Notes: generated from the letters alone by a model not told the origin. A DNA stretch of 64,000 nt from Lachnospiraceae bacterium (GCA_017527205.1 JAFXQK010000004.1:1-64000); one strand, 5' to 3'; positions 52,564-61,208 are shown, numbered from the stretch's first letter. Made by a program: numbers and translations.

Positions 52564-53185
52564 TCATTCTGTGGTTCTATATCTTTCATTCTGTGGTTCT
52601 ATATCTTCCAACCTGTACAACATAAAAACCACGTTTAGCTGAGCATCCTTTTCCACCCATTCCACGGCCTTTTCATTGTATGCCACTCGAATTTGATCAC
52701 CAAGCATCAAATCCGAAAATACGCCTTGGAAAACTTGCGTAGAAACAATGGTATCATACGCTTCGCCGCGATCATCCTTGCTCACTTGCGTTGCAGGTAT
52801 CTTGATGCCGTTCGTATCTTTCAAAGTCCATCCTTCCGTTGGCCTCACGATAATATAATCCACTTGTCACTTCCGTAATCTCACCAGTAAAGTAAGTATC
52901 GGTTGCTTGTGTTTCTTTTTTCTCATCCGAGGCAGACCTGCCACCATACGCCAAAAGGATTAGCATTCCTACAAAAAACAAACTCAGTACACCCAGAACT
53001 CCCCATGTAATCAGCTTGGTTGCATTGGCTTCATTGGCCTTATTTGCTCCATTGGCTTTATTGGCTTCATTGGCCTTATTTGCTCCATTGGCTTTATTTG
53101 CTCCATCTGCTTTCTTGGCTCCATTGGCTTTCTTGGCTCCATTGGCTTTCTTGGCTTCATTGAGCTTATTTATTCTCTCCCCCAT
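52564..53185 (-). pseudogene. Frameshifted membrane protein with KANGA repeats
   Basis: Starts at ATG 53185 (AAGGAGG upstream, inside the end of the GtrA gene). The first frame gives ~45 residues of low-complexity KANGA/KANEA repeats, a membrane helix (LITWGVLGVLSLFFVGMLILLAY) and ...TYFTGEITEVTSG, then leaves the homologous frame near 52866. The other frame continues DYIIVRPTEGWTLKDTNGIK ... VFMLYRLEDIEPQNE to 52564. One base added or lost around GACAAGTGG would join them. Either a true frameshift mutation or a sequencing error. The 3' end carries a 21-bp duplicated segment. Confidence 0.7.
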
Positions 53186-53612
53186 GCTTTCCTCCTTGGC
53201 TTCTTTCGGCCGTGTCAATGCTCTTTCCAAAGACGACAAATCGCTGGTAGAGAAACTCCGTAATCAGGTTTGTTGCCATGGCAAGGGCATCTGCAAAGCC
53301 TGGCATCCAGCCGCAGTTTTCCGTTAAGTACTTTACGCCCAAAGTGGAAAGGGGAGTAAACACGGCATAATACGCTGCCACCTTCAGCATGGCCATGGGA
53401 ATGTTTGTTGCCGATTGGAAGGTAAACTTTCGGTTCAGAGTAAAGTTCCAAAGCACTGACAGTACCAACCCAATGAAATAACAAAGCCAGCTAGGGAAAG
53501 GTGTCAGTGTCTCCGTAAAAAAGATGGCTCCTGCCTGAATAATTCCTGCGCTCGCCGAAAATAATACAAATTTCACGATGCGCACAATTTCCTTTTTCTT
53601 GTTCCCTGCCAT
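53166..53612 (-). CDS. GtrA family membrane protein
   Basis: 148 aa from ATG 53612 (GAGG 9 nt upstream); ATG 53621 is an alternative. Four membrane helices, with FVLFSASAGIIQAGAIFF, YFIGLVLSVLWNFTLNRKFTF (the GtrA signature around helix 2) and NLITEFLYQRFVVF. GtrA-like proteins are thought to flip lipid-linked sugars in polysaccharide or teichoic-acid modification. Its 3' end overlaps the start of the frameshifted gene by 20 nt. Confidence 0.9.
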   Translation of the reverse strand: MAGNKKKEIVRIVKFVLFSASAGIIQAGAIFFTETLTPFPSWLCYFIGLVLSVLWNFTLNRKFTFQSATNIPMAMLKVAAYYAVFTPLSTLGVKYLTENCGWMPGFADALAMATNLITEFLYQRFVVFGKSIDTAERSQGGKHGGENK

Positions 53613-53730
53613 TTCCGTCATCCTCGCAGCTTCTTACTATTTCTCATCATTCTCTATTCTGTATTTATTATAATTCAGAGCCATGCACGAACACAATGGC
53701 TCATGCTTGCATGAAAGTCATAATTTATTG

Positions 53731-55437
53731 CTATTCGATATTTCGCACAATTCCCTCAAACAAAACGGAACCATCACCGGAGTAAACCACAAAGATAAAT
53801 GGACGATCTAAGATAAAATCAATCTCTTCCCTGGGCATCGCCGCACCTAAAGGAATTCCCAATTCCACATATGCCGCACCAATAATGCCCTGCTCGTCAA
53901 TCTCCACCGTTGCCGCATGTTCCGCTTTGCTGACAAAAATTTCCTTCGAATCCTTAGTCAATGGCGAAAAGTCAGAAGCATTCGAATTGAGGATGTCCGT
54001 CATCCCCTGATTTGCAAGGAACTCTATCAGATCCGTCTTCTGATCTACGTGAAATTTTGGAATGGAGGCGTGAACCAACGGATAGGACCATCCGACCTGT
54101 GCGTAACGCTCTTCATGCCGTGCCCAGAGGGCCTCTACAGCCTCACTTATGGCCTCCTCAGTCTCCAAAGTCTTAATGATCTCTTCCGTCTCTTTATCCA
54201 GTTCATTGAGTTCCTCTCCCACCTTTAGCAAGCGGCGATGGGCATCAAGGATTTCGGGATCGGTAACTAGCTCTTCCACGCTTACATTTTCCTTTGGCAG
54301 GAAAAAATAGACGCATCCGCCGTCTTCCAAGTTAACCTGAATGGCCGTCACCTTGTCCGAACGATATGCCATGTAAAATGCCTTGTGCATCATGTCCGCT
54401 TCCTGATCGCCATGCGTTCCGTGAAAGGTCTCCTTCTTCGTAGCTGCTTCCTGAAAAGGATCACTCCAACGCGCCTTGAAATAGATGGTGGAAATCATCT
54501 CCATGACCGTAAGAGGAGACATTTCCATCTCCTTTACATACTGCTCCAGGAGCCCTCCCGTCGCACGGTTTGTCCAGGAGCGAAGTCCCTGATTCATCTC
54601 CTCCGACCCCATCTCGCCGACAAAGGAGAAGGCATGATAGGTTTCTCCCAGCCTCTTTAGCGTCTCCTCATTGTAGGATGTGTCATTTCGCAACCAAAGA
54701 GAGTTCCCCAAAATACTCTTAAAGGTCGGCGTGTCCGCATAGTTACTGCTCCAAAGGGCGTCTATGTTTTCACGCAAGGTCTCGATGTCTGCCACGCCTA
54801 GGAAATCCAGAATCTGCTTTCTGGAATTCCCGTCCGTTGTCTCCGCAAGGAGTGAAAGCGCCAGATAGACGTTCAGGGGCGAGCAGACGCAGTTTTCCTC
54901 CCCCTGCGTTAAGAGGGATCCTGCAATCGCATTGTAAGCCACCTGCATGGGATTCACGAGCTCATTTGCCGCCGTTCGGCTCGCCTGATAGGTCTCGTCA
55001 TTACGCCATTGAAAGTGCAAATTACTTTCTAAGTACTCATCCGCGGTCATGCCCTTGCCTATTGGCTCCGGAATCAAGGCATCAACAACGGTTACCTTCG
55101 ACAACCAGCCCTCGTCCTCCTTTGACCATTCTCCAAGTCTGACACTTGCTGTTTCCCCCTGTTCCTTAGGCTGCGTGGTGACCTCCGGCGTCTGTGTCGG
55201 CAAACAGTCTGGCCCAGTGCCTTGCACCATTGCCCCTCTCTTTCCGCCAACCTTATTCTCTATATTTTCTTTTCCATGTTGCAAAATGACAAGAACGCCA
55301 ATCATGACACAAAGGAACGCCGCGGCGATGGTTCCAAGCACGCCCAGTCCCACTCTCTTTTTTCGAAACTGCCCCGCCTTTTCTACCTGCTCCTCGTCAA
55401 TATCTTCCAATATTTCAAACAATTTTTCTTTTTTCAT
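53731..55437 (-). CDS. Membrane-anchored serpin with anti-sigma-like N-terminus
   Basis: 568 aa. Residues 1-27 (MKKEKLFEILEDIDEEQVEK...) resemble the cytoplasmic segment of clostridial ECF anti-sigma proteins; a single helix at ~31-52 spans the membrane; a linker (~55-160) leads to a serpin domain (~165-568). Serpin marks: NCVCSPLNVYLALSLLAET, ILGNSLWLRND, WTNRATGGLLEQ, TIYFKARWSDPF, TFHGTHG...DMMH, and the reactive loop at ~517-541 (EIDEQGIIGAAYVELG ... DRPFIFVV). A ~50-residue acidic helical insert (LLKVGEELNELDKETEEIIK) sits mid-domain. Overlaps the ECF sigma gene by 4 nt. Inhibitory activity is uncertain because the hinge reads GIIGAA rather than the usual GTEAAA. Confidence 0.88.
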   Translation of the reverse strand: MKKEKLFEILEDIDEEQVEKAGQFRKKRVGLGVLGTIAAAFLCVMIGVLVILQHGKENIENKVGGKRGAMVQGTGPDCLPTQTPEVTTQPKEQGETASVRLGEWSKEDEGWLSKVTVVDALIPEPIGKGMTADEYLESNLHFQWRNDETYQASRTAANELVNPMQVAYNAIAGSLLTQGEENCVCSPLNVYLALSLLAETTDGNSRKQILDFLGVADIETLRENIDALWSSNYADTPTFKSILGNSLWLRNDTSYNEETLKRLGETYHAFSFVGEMGSEEMNQGLRSWTNRATGGLLEQYVKEMEMSPLTVMEMISTIYFKARWSDPFQEAATKKETFHGTHGDQEADMMHKAFYMAYRSDKVTAIQVNLEDGGCVYFFLPKENVSVEELVTDPEILDAHRRLLKVGEELNELDKETEEIIKTLETEEAISEAVEALWARHEERYAQVGWSYPLVHASIPKFHVDQKTDLIEFLANQGMTDILNSNASDFSPLTKDSKEIFVSKAEHAATVEIDEQGIIGAAYVELGIPLGAAMPREEIDFILDRPFIFVVYSGDGSVLFEGIVRNIE

Positions 55438-55994
55438 ATGCGATAGCCCCTCCCTTCCAGATGCAACTTCAACTGTTTGCGAACACGACTTAAGGACACG
55501 GAAATCTGATTTTCCGTCTTCCGAAATCGCTCCGCAATTTCAGGAATGGACTTGCAATGCCAATAACGCAAGATAAACAAATAACGAGTCTCCCGTGAAA
55601 GAGTCATCAGAAACTGATTGATCTCTGCCTTTAGTTCCTGTTCTTGAAATGCGCCCTCGGGGTCTTCTTGACAAGAAACACACTCCGCAAGCTCCTCAAG
55701 GACTAGATCTACGGTGTGTCCACCTCGTCTTAAGCGGTGAAGACTTTTGTAGCGGTCGAAGGAAAGATTCCGCGTAATCTTTCCCAGAAATGTCGAAAGC
55801 CTCGCGGGCCTGTGAGGAGGCATGGCGTTCCATGCGTGAAGCCATGTGTCATTCACACATTCCTCCACGTCCTGCTGCGACGTCAGTATGTTTCCGGCAA
55901 TGACGCTACAGTATCCTCCATACTTCTTTGCCGTCTCCTCAATGGCAAGCTCATTCCTGTCCCAGTAGAGTTGAACGATTCTTTGATCCTCCAT
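55434..55994 (-). CDS. ECF-type RNA polymerase sigma factor
   Basis: 186 aa from ATG 55994 (AAAGGAGGT 9 nt upstream). Region sigma-2 (IAGNILTSQQDVEECVNDTW ... LSTFLGKITRNLSFDRYKS) and sigma-4 (FILRYWHCKSIPEIAERFRKTENQISVSLSRV, in pieces) are present with a short linker. Co-transcribed and translationally coupled with the serpin gene, which occupies the anti-sigma position. A TTGACG / CGTGTA pair 30-60 bp upstream could be its own ECF promoter, implying autoregulation. Confidence 0.93.
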   Translation of the reverse strand: MEDQRIVQLYWDRNELAIEETAKKYGGYCSVIAGNILTSQQDVEECVNDTWLHAWNAMPPHRPARLSTFLGKITRNLSFDRYKSLHRLRRGGHTVDLVLEELAECVSCQEDPEGAFQEQELKAEINQFLMTLSRETRYLFILRYWHCKSIPEIAERFRKTENQISVSLSRVRKQLKLHLEGRGYRI

Positions 55995-56020
55995 GCGAAA
56001 GGCACCTCCTTTCACCTCTA

Positions 56021-56052
56021 TACACGACAAAACTGGCTTTTTCTTACGTCAA
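56021..56052 (-). promoter_or_regulatory. Possible autoregulated ECF promoter
   Basis: TTGACG (56052-56047) and CGTGTA (56026-56021) on the minus strand, upstream of the sigma gene RBS. The CGTGTA box resembles ECF -10 elements; the spacing (20 nt) is long, so this is tentative. Confidence 0.3.
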
Positions 56053-56141
56053 CCCAAATTCTTTCTTCCTCTGGTTTCTTCCTCTGGCTTCCGAAAACAA
56101 ACTGCTCTCTATTTCTGCAAGATTCGTTCCAAGCAAATGAA

Positions 56142-56765
56142 TCATAGGTTTCCCGACAGCGCCACGACAAGCTTTACGCGGTCATGGATTCCCGTTTTGT
56201 CATAGATGGAGGAGACGTAATTTTTCACGGTTCCCTCGGAAACATAGAGCTTGTCAGCGATCTGGCGGTTTGTTAGTCCTTCCGCTAACAGCGTGGCAAT
56301 CTCCCTCTCACGCTCAGTCATCTCCTCGCAGAGATCGACTGTTTTGTTCTTATTCATCAGCGCCGTCAGCCGCAGCATCACCTTCGGATCCAGAACGCTC
56401 ACGCCATGCATGATCTGTGCAACTGCGCCCAAAATTGCGTCCTTTCCACTGTCCTTAAGAAGATACCCGTCTGCACCATTGCTGATCGCATCGGTGATGT
56501 TTTTATCATCATAAAAGGTGGTCAGGACAAGAATTTTCACCTGGGGATACATGCGTTTTAAATGTCCAATGAGCTCAATTCCGCCCATCCCCTTCATATT
56601 GAGATCCACCAGCGCCACGTCGCACGAGGGCTTTACGCGAAGAATGTCCAACGCCTCCCTGCCGTCGTGCGCCTTTCCGACAATTTCCACGTCATTCAAA
56701 GAAAGAATGATCTCCAGACTGTCTAACAACATATTTTCATCATCTACTAACAGAACGCGATCCAT
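56142..56765 (-). CDS. NarL/LuxR-type response regulator
   Basis: 207 aa. Receiver domain with acidic pocket VDDEN, phospho-acceptor Asp54 (VALVDLNMKG) and conserved Thr (VLTTFYDD) and Lys (YLLKDSG); C-terminal LuxR HTH (LTNRQIADKLYVSEGTVKNY). DNA-binding output of the two-component system whose kinase lies 0.5 kb upstream on the same strand, with one unknown gene between. May regulate the ABC exporter or lipoprotein genes nearby; not shown. Confidence 0.94.
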   Translation of the reverse strand: MDRVLLVDDENMLLDSLEIILSLNDVEIVGKAHDGREALDILRVKPSCDVALVDLNMKGMGGIELIGHLKRMYPQVKILVLTTFYDDKNITDAISNGADGYLLKDSGKDAILGAVAQIMHGVSVLDPKVMLRLTALMNKNKTVDLCEEMTEREREIATLLAEGLTNRQIADKLYVSEGTVKNYVSSIYDKTGIHDRVKLVVALSGNL

Positions 56766-56798
56766 GTCTTACTCATCCCCTTACCATGCATTTCCTTC

Positions 56799-57212
56799 TT
56801 AATCCTCCGGTGACCAGCTGGCCTGCACGTCCTCGATCACCACGTTCTCATCTACCTTGACAACAATCTGATATTGATCCTCGTAAACGATCTCGCCGGG
56901 GAAATTCGTATATACAACATAGTATGCATGGTTGTATCGCTCTAAAAGCCATAGGAGCGGCCGGATCATTTTCATCATCATGTCGCTGTTTTCCGTTTTG
57001 AAATAGCAGATCACCTTTTCCTGACGCTTACACTGTGGCGGGAATGGCAACTCCTCCACAAACCAAGAGTCGATCTCCTTAAAAAGGCCCACGTCCTCTT
57101 CATCCATCACGCCGTCCGTAACCATCTGATTTAACATACTGAAAATGCCCTTCCCCGCTCTGGTATTGGCGGCCAGCTCCTTCCCCTGAATCCTGCAATA
57201 CTTAAATTTCAT
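56799..57212 (-). CDS. Unknown protein between histidine kinase and response regulator
   Basis: 137 aa from ATG 57212 (AAAGGAG upstream). Soluble, acidic, with a helical N-half (FSMLNQMVTDGVMDEEDVGLF) and a beta-rich C-half (YNHAYYVVYTNFPGEIVYED, then DQYQIVVKVDENVVIEDVQA). No motif known to me. Its position in the operon, kinase - this gene - regulator, suggests an accessory or connector to the signalling pair; that is inference only. Confidence 0.7.
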   Translation of the reverse strand: MKFKYCRIQGKELAANTRAGKGIFSMLNQMVTDGVMDEEDVGLFKEIDSWFVEELPFPPQCKRQEKVICYFKTENSDMMMKMIRPLLWLLERYNHAYYVVYTNFPGEIVYEDQYQIVVKVDENVVIEDVQASWSPED

Positions 57213-57313
57213 ACGCTTCTCCTTTTTTGATTGTAACAAATCTTACCTTTGGCCCCACACATACATCATAACCGATTCCTTCATCCCAGGCAATAAAACC
57301 GCTTCTACACTCT

Positions 57314-58549
57314 TCAGATTGGCAGCTCCACGATGGCACGAAAGCCATCCTCATTTTGAAAGCTCGTCCGTCCGCCGCATCGCTCTGCATAGGACGTGAG
57401 CTTCTTTAATCCAAATCCATTTTGAATCAGCTCCGCGCTGGTCTCCGCATGAAAATCACTCCTGCCATTGTCCCTGACCTCCAGTTGAAGATGTGCGCTG
57501 TCGCCGGAAAGCCTTACGACAAAATGCGTTGCGCCGCCATGCTTGACGCCATTGGTCAAAAGCTCCTCCAGGGCACCCGTCAGAAACTCTGCATGCTCCC
57601 TGGGAATCTCCCGCTCGGGATCATAAAACTCATACAGCCTGTCACAGGTGCGATCCGTGTCCATCAAAAATTCGTTCAAAATATTGTCAAAGTAACAAAG
57701 CAGATCCTTGATCGAAGTATCTGCTGCCTCCTCATCCAAGGCGCGCACGGCACTTCGAATGGCGCCAAGGCTCCCGCGAATGCGCTCCGTTGCATCATTC
57801 ATCCTCTTGTGTGCCTCCTCCGGCTTTTTCTCAAACAGCATGTCCGCCGCATCCAGGGTCATAATGGCGGCCGTAATGGAATGGCCTACGCTGTTATGAA
57901 TATTGCGACTGATGTTCTCACGCTCCAATAGTCTCGCGTTCTTATCTATGTAAAAGCTCTGCCTTGAAAGCTCCTTATTCCTTTGGATTTCATGCATTTC
58001 ACTCAGGCTGTAGTTCTGGATCCTGCGCTGCCCTTCTTTCTCCTTCTCTTCCCGCCGGCGAAGCAACATTCGCCCCGCCATCACAAGGATGCTCAGGAGA
58101 TTTATCAGAAAGCACGCAGCCAGCCAGGCTGCAATCAGATAACCAAAGCCGTGTCTCCCCATGGCTTCCTGCACGCTGCCCAGTTCTATCCCATTCCATG
58201 CCAAAAGACTCACCGCTGCATTATCGCTCTTATGAAGCAGGATCATCCAAACGAGTTCCAAGATTAGCACGGCATTCGTCATCACCATGGTCTGCCAAGC
58301 CTTGGGCCACGGCAGGAACACAAAAATAAGACAGCCCCACCAGTTTCCCATAAACAACGCAAATAAGACCGCAAGGAGAAGCTGTGCGGTCTTAAGATGC
58401 TTCCCCTCGCCGTCCTTCAAATATCCTGCCGTGATGCAAATCAGTAACATTCCTCCCACAGTGAGCATCCACGCCGGTCTGCCGGTCGTGTATGCCGACA
58501 GGAGCATTAGCAGGATGATGCAAATGTCAGAGATCATCACATTGATCAT
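57314..58549 (-). CDS. Sensor histidine kinase (HisKA_3 / NarL-associated)
   Basis: 411 aa. About five or six N-terminal helices (~4-160) form a membrane sensor without a large outer loop. A coiled linker leads to the HisKA_3 region with His218 (ERENISRNIHNSVGHS) and an ATPase domain (EELLTNGVKHGGATH; LEVRDNGRS; GFGLKKLTSYAE). It should phosphorylate the response regulator encoded downstream. Translationally coupled to the preceding short ORF by an ATGA overlap. Confidence 0.93.
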   Translation of the reverse strand: MINVMISDICIILLMLLSAYTTGRPAWMLTVGGMLLICITAGYLKDGEGKHLKTAQLLLAVLFALFMGNWWGCLIFVFLPWPKAWQTMVMTNAVLILELVWMILLHKSDNAAVSLLAWNGIELGSVQEAMGRHGFGYLIAAWLAACFLINLLSILVMAGRMLLRRREEKEKEGQRRIQNYSLSEMHEIQRNKELSRQSFYIDKNARLLERENISRNIHNSVGHSITAAIMTLDAADMLFEKKPEEAHKRMNDATERIRGSLGAIRSAVRALDEEAADTSIKDLLCYFDNILNEFLMDTDRTCDRLYEFYDPEREIPREHAEFLTGALEELLTNGVKHGGATHFVVRLSGDSAHLQLEVRDNGRSDFHAETSAELIQNGFGLKKLTSYAERCGGRTSFQNEDGFRAIVELPI

Positions 58550-58707
58550 AAATTATCCAACAATACCTCCAATGCTTTCTCTTCCGGGCACGTGACGTCC
58601 GGAGATAAAGGTTCCTCATAGGCCAGGTACTCCTCCATCACAAGGAAATCCTCTGCCCTGACAACCTCCGTAATTTCTTTTCCATCCTTTGAAAGATAAT
58701 TATACAC
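58546..58707 (-). CDS. Short ORF coupled to the histidine kinase gene
   Basis: 53 codons if begun at GTG 58707, which has CCGGAG 5 nt upstream; it ends with TGA overlapping the kinase ATG. The frame is open and in phase with the preceding lipoprotein gene directly after that gene's TGA (58759), reading HERNKDLGVDTSGEIVYNYL and then acidic EEYLAYEEPLSPDVTCPEEK. It may be a real small acidic protein, or the detached tail of a longer ancestral protein. No family recognised. Confidence 0.4.
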   Translation of the reverse strand: MYNYLSKDGKEITEVVRAEDFLVMEEYLAYEEPLSPDVTCPEEKALEVLLDNL

Positions 58708-58758
58708 GATTTCTCCGGAGGTATCTACCCCTAAGTCTTTATTCCTTTCATGAACCGA

Positions 58759-59160
58759 TCACTTGATTTTGAATGCAAACTTCCCTGACTCGCATTTTCC
58801 GTCCGTCTCAATCATGACATACAGCTTTCCCTTGGCGTTCAGCTTCACGCTACTCTCCGCTTTCTCGCCGCCGCTTAAGGTAAAAAGCTCCTTCTTCGAG
58901 CCATCCTCATCATAATACACGGTAACCTTTCCTTCCGCCAGAGATCCGGAATACTCCAGCGTTTTCCCCTCTTCCTTTGTCTTCATCTGAAGCACCTTGC
59001 TCCCCTTCATGGTTGAAAACGAGATCGACGCAGAATTCGACGTATTCTCAGTGATCAAAACCGTTGCTGAATAACTGGAAGTATATCCACTACACCCCGC
59101 CATCCCCAGACACAACACGATGCACCATACAAACAACCAAACTAACTTTCCTTTTTTCAT
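58759..59160 (-). CDS. Small lipoprotein of unknown function
   Basis: 133 aa. Signal peptide with lipobox LGMAGC (Cys23), then a compact beta-rich domain (ATVLITENTSNSASISFS, GKVTVYYDEDGSKKELFTL). Surface-anchored. It is the first gene upstream of the two-component genes and may be its outer sensor partner, by position only. An AGGAGA site precedes ATG. Confidence 0.8.
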   Translation of the reverse strand: MKKGKLVWLFVWCIVLCLGMAGCSGYTSSYSATVLITENTSNSASISFSTMKGSKVLQMKTKEEGKTLEYSGSLAEGKVTVYYDEDGSKKELFTLSGGEKAESSVKLNAKGKLYVMIETDGKCESGKFAFKIK

Positions 59161-59287
59161 AGCCCCATCTCCTTTTTACTGATTACTCTCTTTTCTGCTT
59201 ATTCATCTCTATATGACGGAATTCCATCTACAGTTTGCCGTATTCTCATGGTATGGTTCGCAATGTCATATAGTTAAGCCTTCCATT

Positions 59288-59430
59288 TTCTCGAGGGGAA
59301 GGTTTTTAGCGTGCCCTACGGCACGTCCCTCACTTCGTTCAGGATCGCAAGCATAGCTTGCGACATGGTCAAAAGTCTACCAGAAAGACAATCCAAACCT
59401 AGCCCCGAGTTTTTGCCAAATCCTTAACTT
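59288..59430. repeat. Dispersed palindromic element, copy 3 (with insert)
   Basis: Same ends as copy 1: CTCGAGGGGAAGGTTT on the left and ACCAGAAAGACAATCCAAAC then CTAGCCCCGAG and GCCAAATCCTTA on the right. The left inner arm is replaced by ~65 bp holding two hairpins (GCGTGCCCTACGGCACGT and GATCGCAAGCATAGCTTGCG). Lies in the 304-bp gap between the lipoprotein and the ABC permease. Confidence 0.75.
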
Positions 59431-59463
59431 AACGGCATTGCGAACCATGCCCTGTGGCCTTGC

Positions 59464-60555
59464 TTAGAATTCCGTCACGTCTGCCTTGCTCATGCTCCGT
59501 CCCTTTAGGAGGATCGTCGGCAATATCACCAGCGCATTCGACGTAAGGAATGCATACAGCCCCATGTTAGAATAATACGGCAAAAACTTTCCCGCAGGAA
59601 TATAATATAATTCATTTACCAGAAACAGAAAGAGAAAAATGATTACCGCACCGAACATGATGGCAAGCAAATCCATCGCAAGAATCTCCCGCGCACATTT
59701 TCCATAAATCTCCCCCTTGCTAAGCCCAAGGGCACGATAGACCCCAAACTCATAGGTTCTGGCAAGGTACTGACCCGTGATGACGGAATTTACCACGACC
59801 GCCAGCACCAGTGACAACAGCACAATGCCTGCCCCAAAGATTAGCTTGAACGGTGCAAACTGTTCTTCGACCTCTACGCTCATGGGCTGATCGATATGTA
59901 CCTTGGAATCTCCCCGAAGCTTTGTGAGATAGTCGCGAAGCGCCTGCCCCGACAGTTCCTTACTCATGACGTGCATTCGATAAGGAGTGTCGGTATGGTC
60001 GACATAAAACAAAACGTAGCTATCATCCTCAAGGATGGCCCCAACCCTATGACGCCCACTGATATTCTTATCAACGGAAGCATCCAAAATATCCCCCTGT
60101 TTCAGCCCATACTGCCTGGCAAGCGCGGAGGAAAGACATACGCTGCCATCCTTCACTTCAGACAGGTCAGCCTTGATTCCAAGCCTCTTAAAGCAATCCC
60201 CCATATCCTCTGCGGAGTTAAAAACCATGGAGGCGCTGCCCATCTCAAAGCCCATGGTACAAATCCACGGCAGACCCGAATATCCATAACCGGAGACGTC
60301 ATACACGATCAGACTTTCATCGCTTTTCAGCTTCTCGCGAAATGCGAAGAAATCCTTCTGATCCTCATCCGTGGAAATGGCACTGACCGTGCCGACCCTG
60401 TCGGAGTATTCCATGGCCTTCTTCCAGTAATAATAGTTACTATCAATATAATTTCCTGCAAGGAACAGCAGCGTCGTGAAAAAGAGTAAAAAGATCACGA
60501 TTCCCGCTCTCCCCTTATTCTCCCTGACATAATAAAATGCTGACATTGGTCTCAT
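59464..60555 (-). CDS. FtsX-like ABC permease (downstream)
   Basis: 363 aa. One N-terminal helix (~16-36), a large extracytoplasmic MacB-type domain (~45-240), then three helices near the C-terminus (~245-265, ~293-318, ~335-352). The pattern is that of MacB/LolC permeases. Overlaps the ATPase gene by 4 nt. Together with the other permease and ATPase it forms a heterodimeric exporter or mechanotransmission complex; substrate unknown. Confidence 0.88.
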   Translation of the reverse strand: MRPMSAFYYVRENKGRAGIVIFLLFFTTLLFLAGNYIDSNYYYWKKAMEYSDRVGTVSAISTDEDQKDFFAFREKLKSDESLIVYDVSGYGYSGLPWICTMGFEMGSASMVFNSAEDMGDCFKRLGIKADLSEVKDGSVCLSSALARQYGLKQGDILDASVDKNISGRHRVGAILEDDSYVLFYVDHTDTPYRMHVMSKELSGQALRDYLTKLRGDSKVHIDQPMSVEVEEQFAPFKLIFGAGIVLLSLVLAVVVNSVITGQYLARTYEFGVYRALGLSKGEIYGKCAREILAMDLLAIMFGAVIIFLFLFLVNELYYIPAGKFLPYYSNMGLYAFLTSNALVILPTILLKGRSMSKADVTEF

Positions 60556-61208
60556 TTGCTAATCTCTCCATCCCACATCTCTATGATCTGATCCGCATCC
60601 TGCAGAATGCTTCTGTCATGCGTCACCACCAAAACCAGTCTCTCCCGGGAATACTTCTTTAGGATTTTCATGACGTTAAATGCATTTTCATGATCCAGAC
60701 TCGCCGTGGGCTCATCCGCGAAGATAACCTTGGGATTGTTGATCATGGCCCTTGCAATGGCAACTCTCTGACACTGTCCGCCCGAGAGCTTTGCAGGCTT
60801 TTTATGCCACTCCTTTTGGGAAAGTCCTAAATCCTGAAAGAAGCTTTCTGCCTTTTTTTGCACCTCTGCATCCTTTTTCATTGCTGCCACGAGGCAATTG
60901 TCCATCGCCGTCATGTAAGGGACCAGATAATGCTTTTGAAAAATAAAGCCAAACTCCCTGCGCCTAAGGCTCTCCCGCTGTGCATTGCCAATGGAAGTAA
61001 GCTCCTTGCCGTTATAGACAATGCTTCCCTCCGTGGGCGTCTTTAGCGTTGACAGGCAATACATCAGCGTGCTCTTTCCGCTGCCTGACGGTCCGATGAT
61101 CCCAATGAGCCCTTTCTCCGGCAGGGATAAGTCAAAGCCCTTCAGCGCATAGGTTTTTACGTCCGTATTCATGTCATAAATCATGCAGATATTCTTTACT
61201 TCAAACAT
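60552..61208 (-). CDS. ABC transporter ATPase (LolD/MacB type)
   Basis: 218 aa. Walker A GPSGSGKS at 39-46, Q-loop FIFQKHYLVPYMT, signature LSGGQCQRVAIARA, Walker B VIFADEPTASLD, H-loop VVTHD. Short, soluble. It pairs with the two flanking permeases. Confidence 0.94.
   Translation of the reverse strand: MFEVKNICMIYDMNTDVKTYALKGFDLSLPEKGLIGIIGPSGSGKSTLMYCLSTLKTPTEGSIVYNGKELTSIGNAQRESLRRREFGFIFQKHYLVPYMTAMDNCLVAAMKKDAEVQKKAESFFQDLGLSQKEWHKKPAKLSGGQCQRVAIARAMINNPKVIFADEPTASLDHENAFNVMKILKKYSRERLVLVVTHDRSILQDADQIIEMWDGEISK

Noticed and set aside
57202..57390. 62-codon minus-strand frame between kinase and the unknown gene
   Set aside because: Overlaps the kinase C-terminus in another frame with no RBS.
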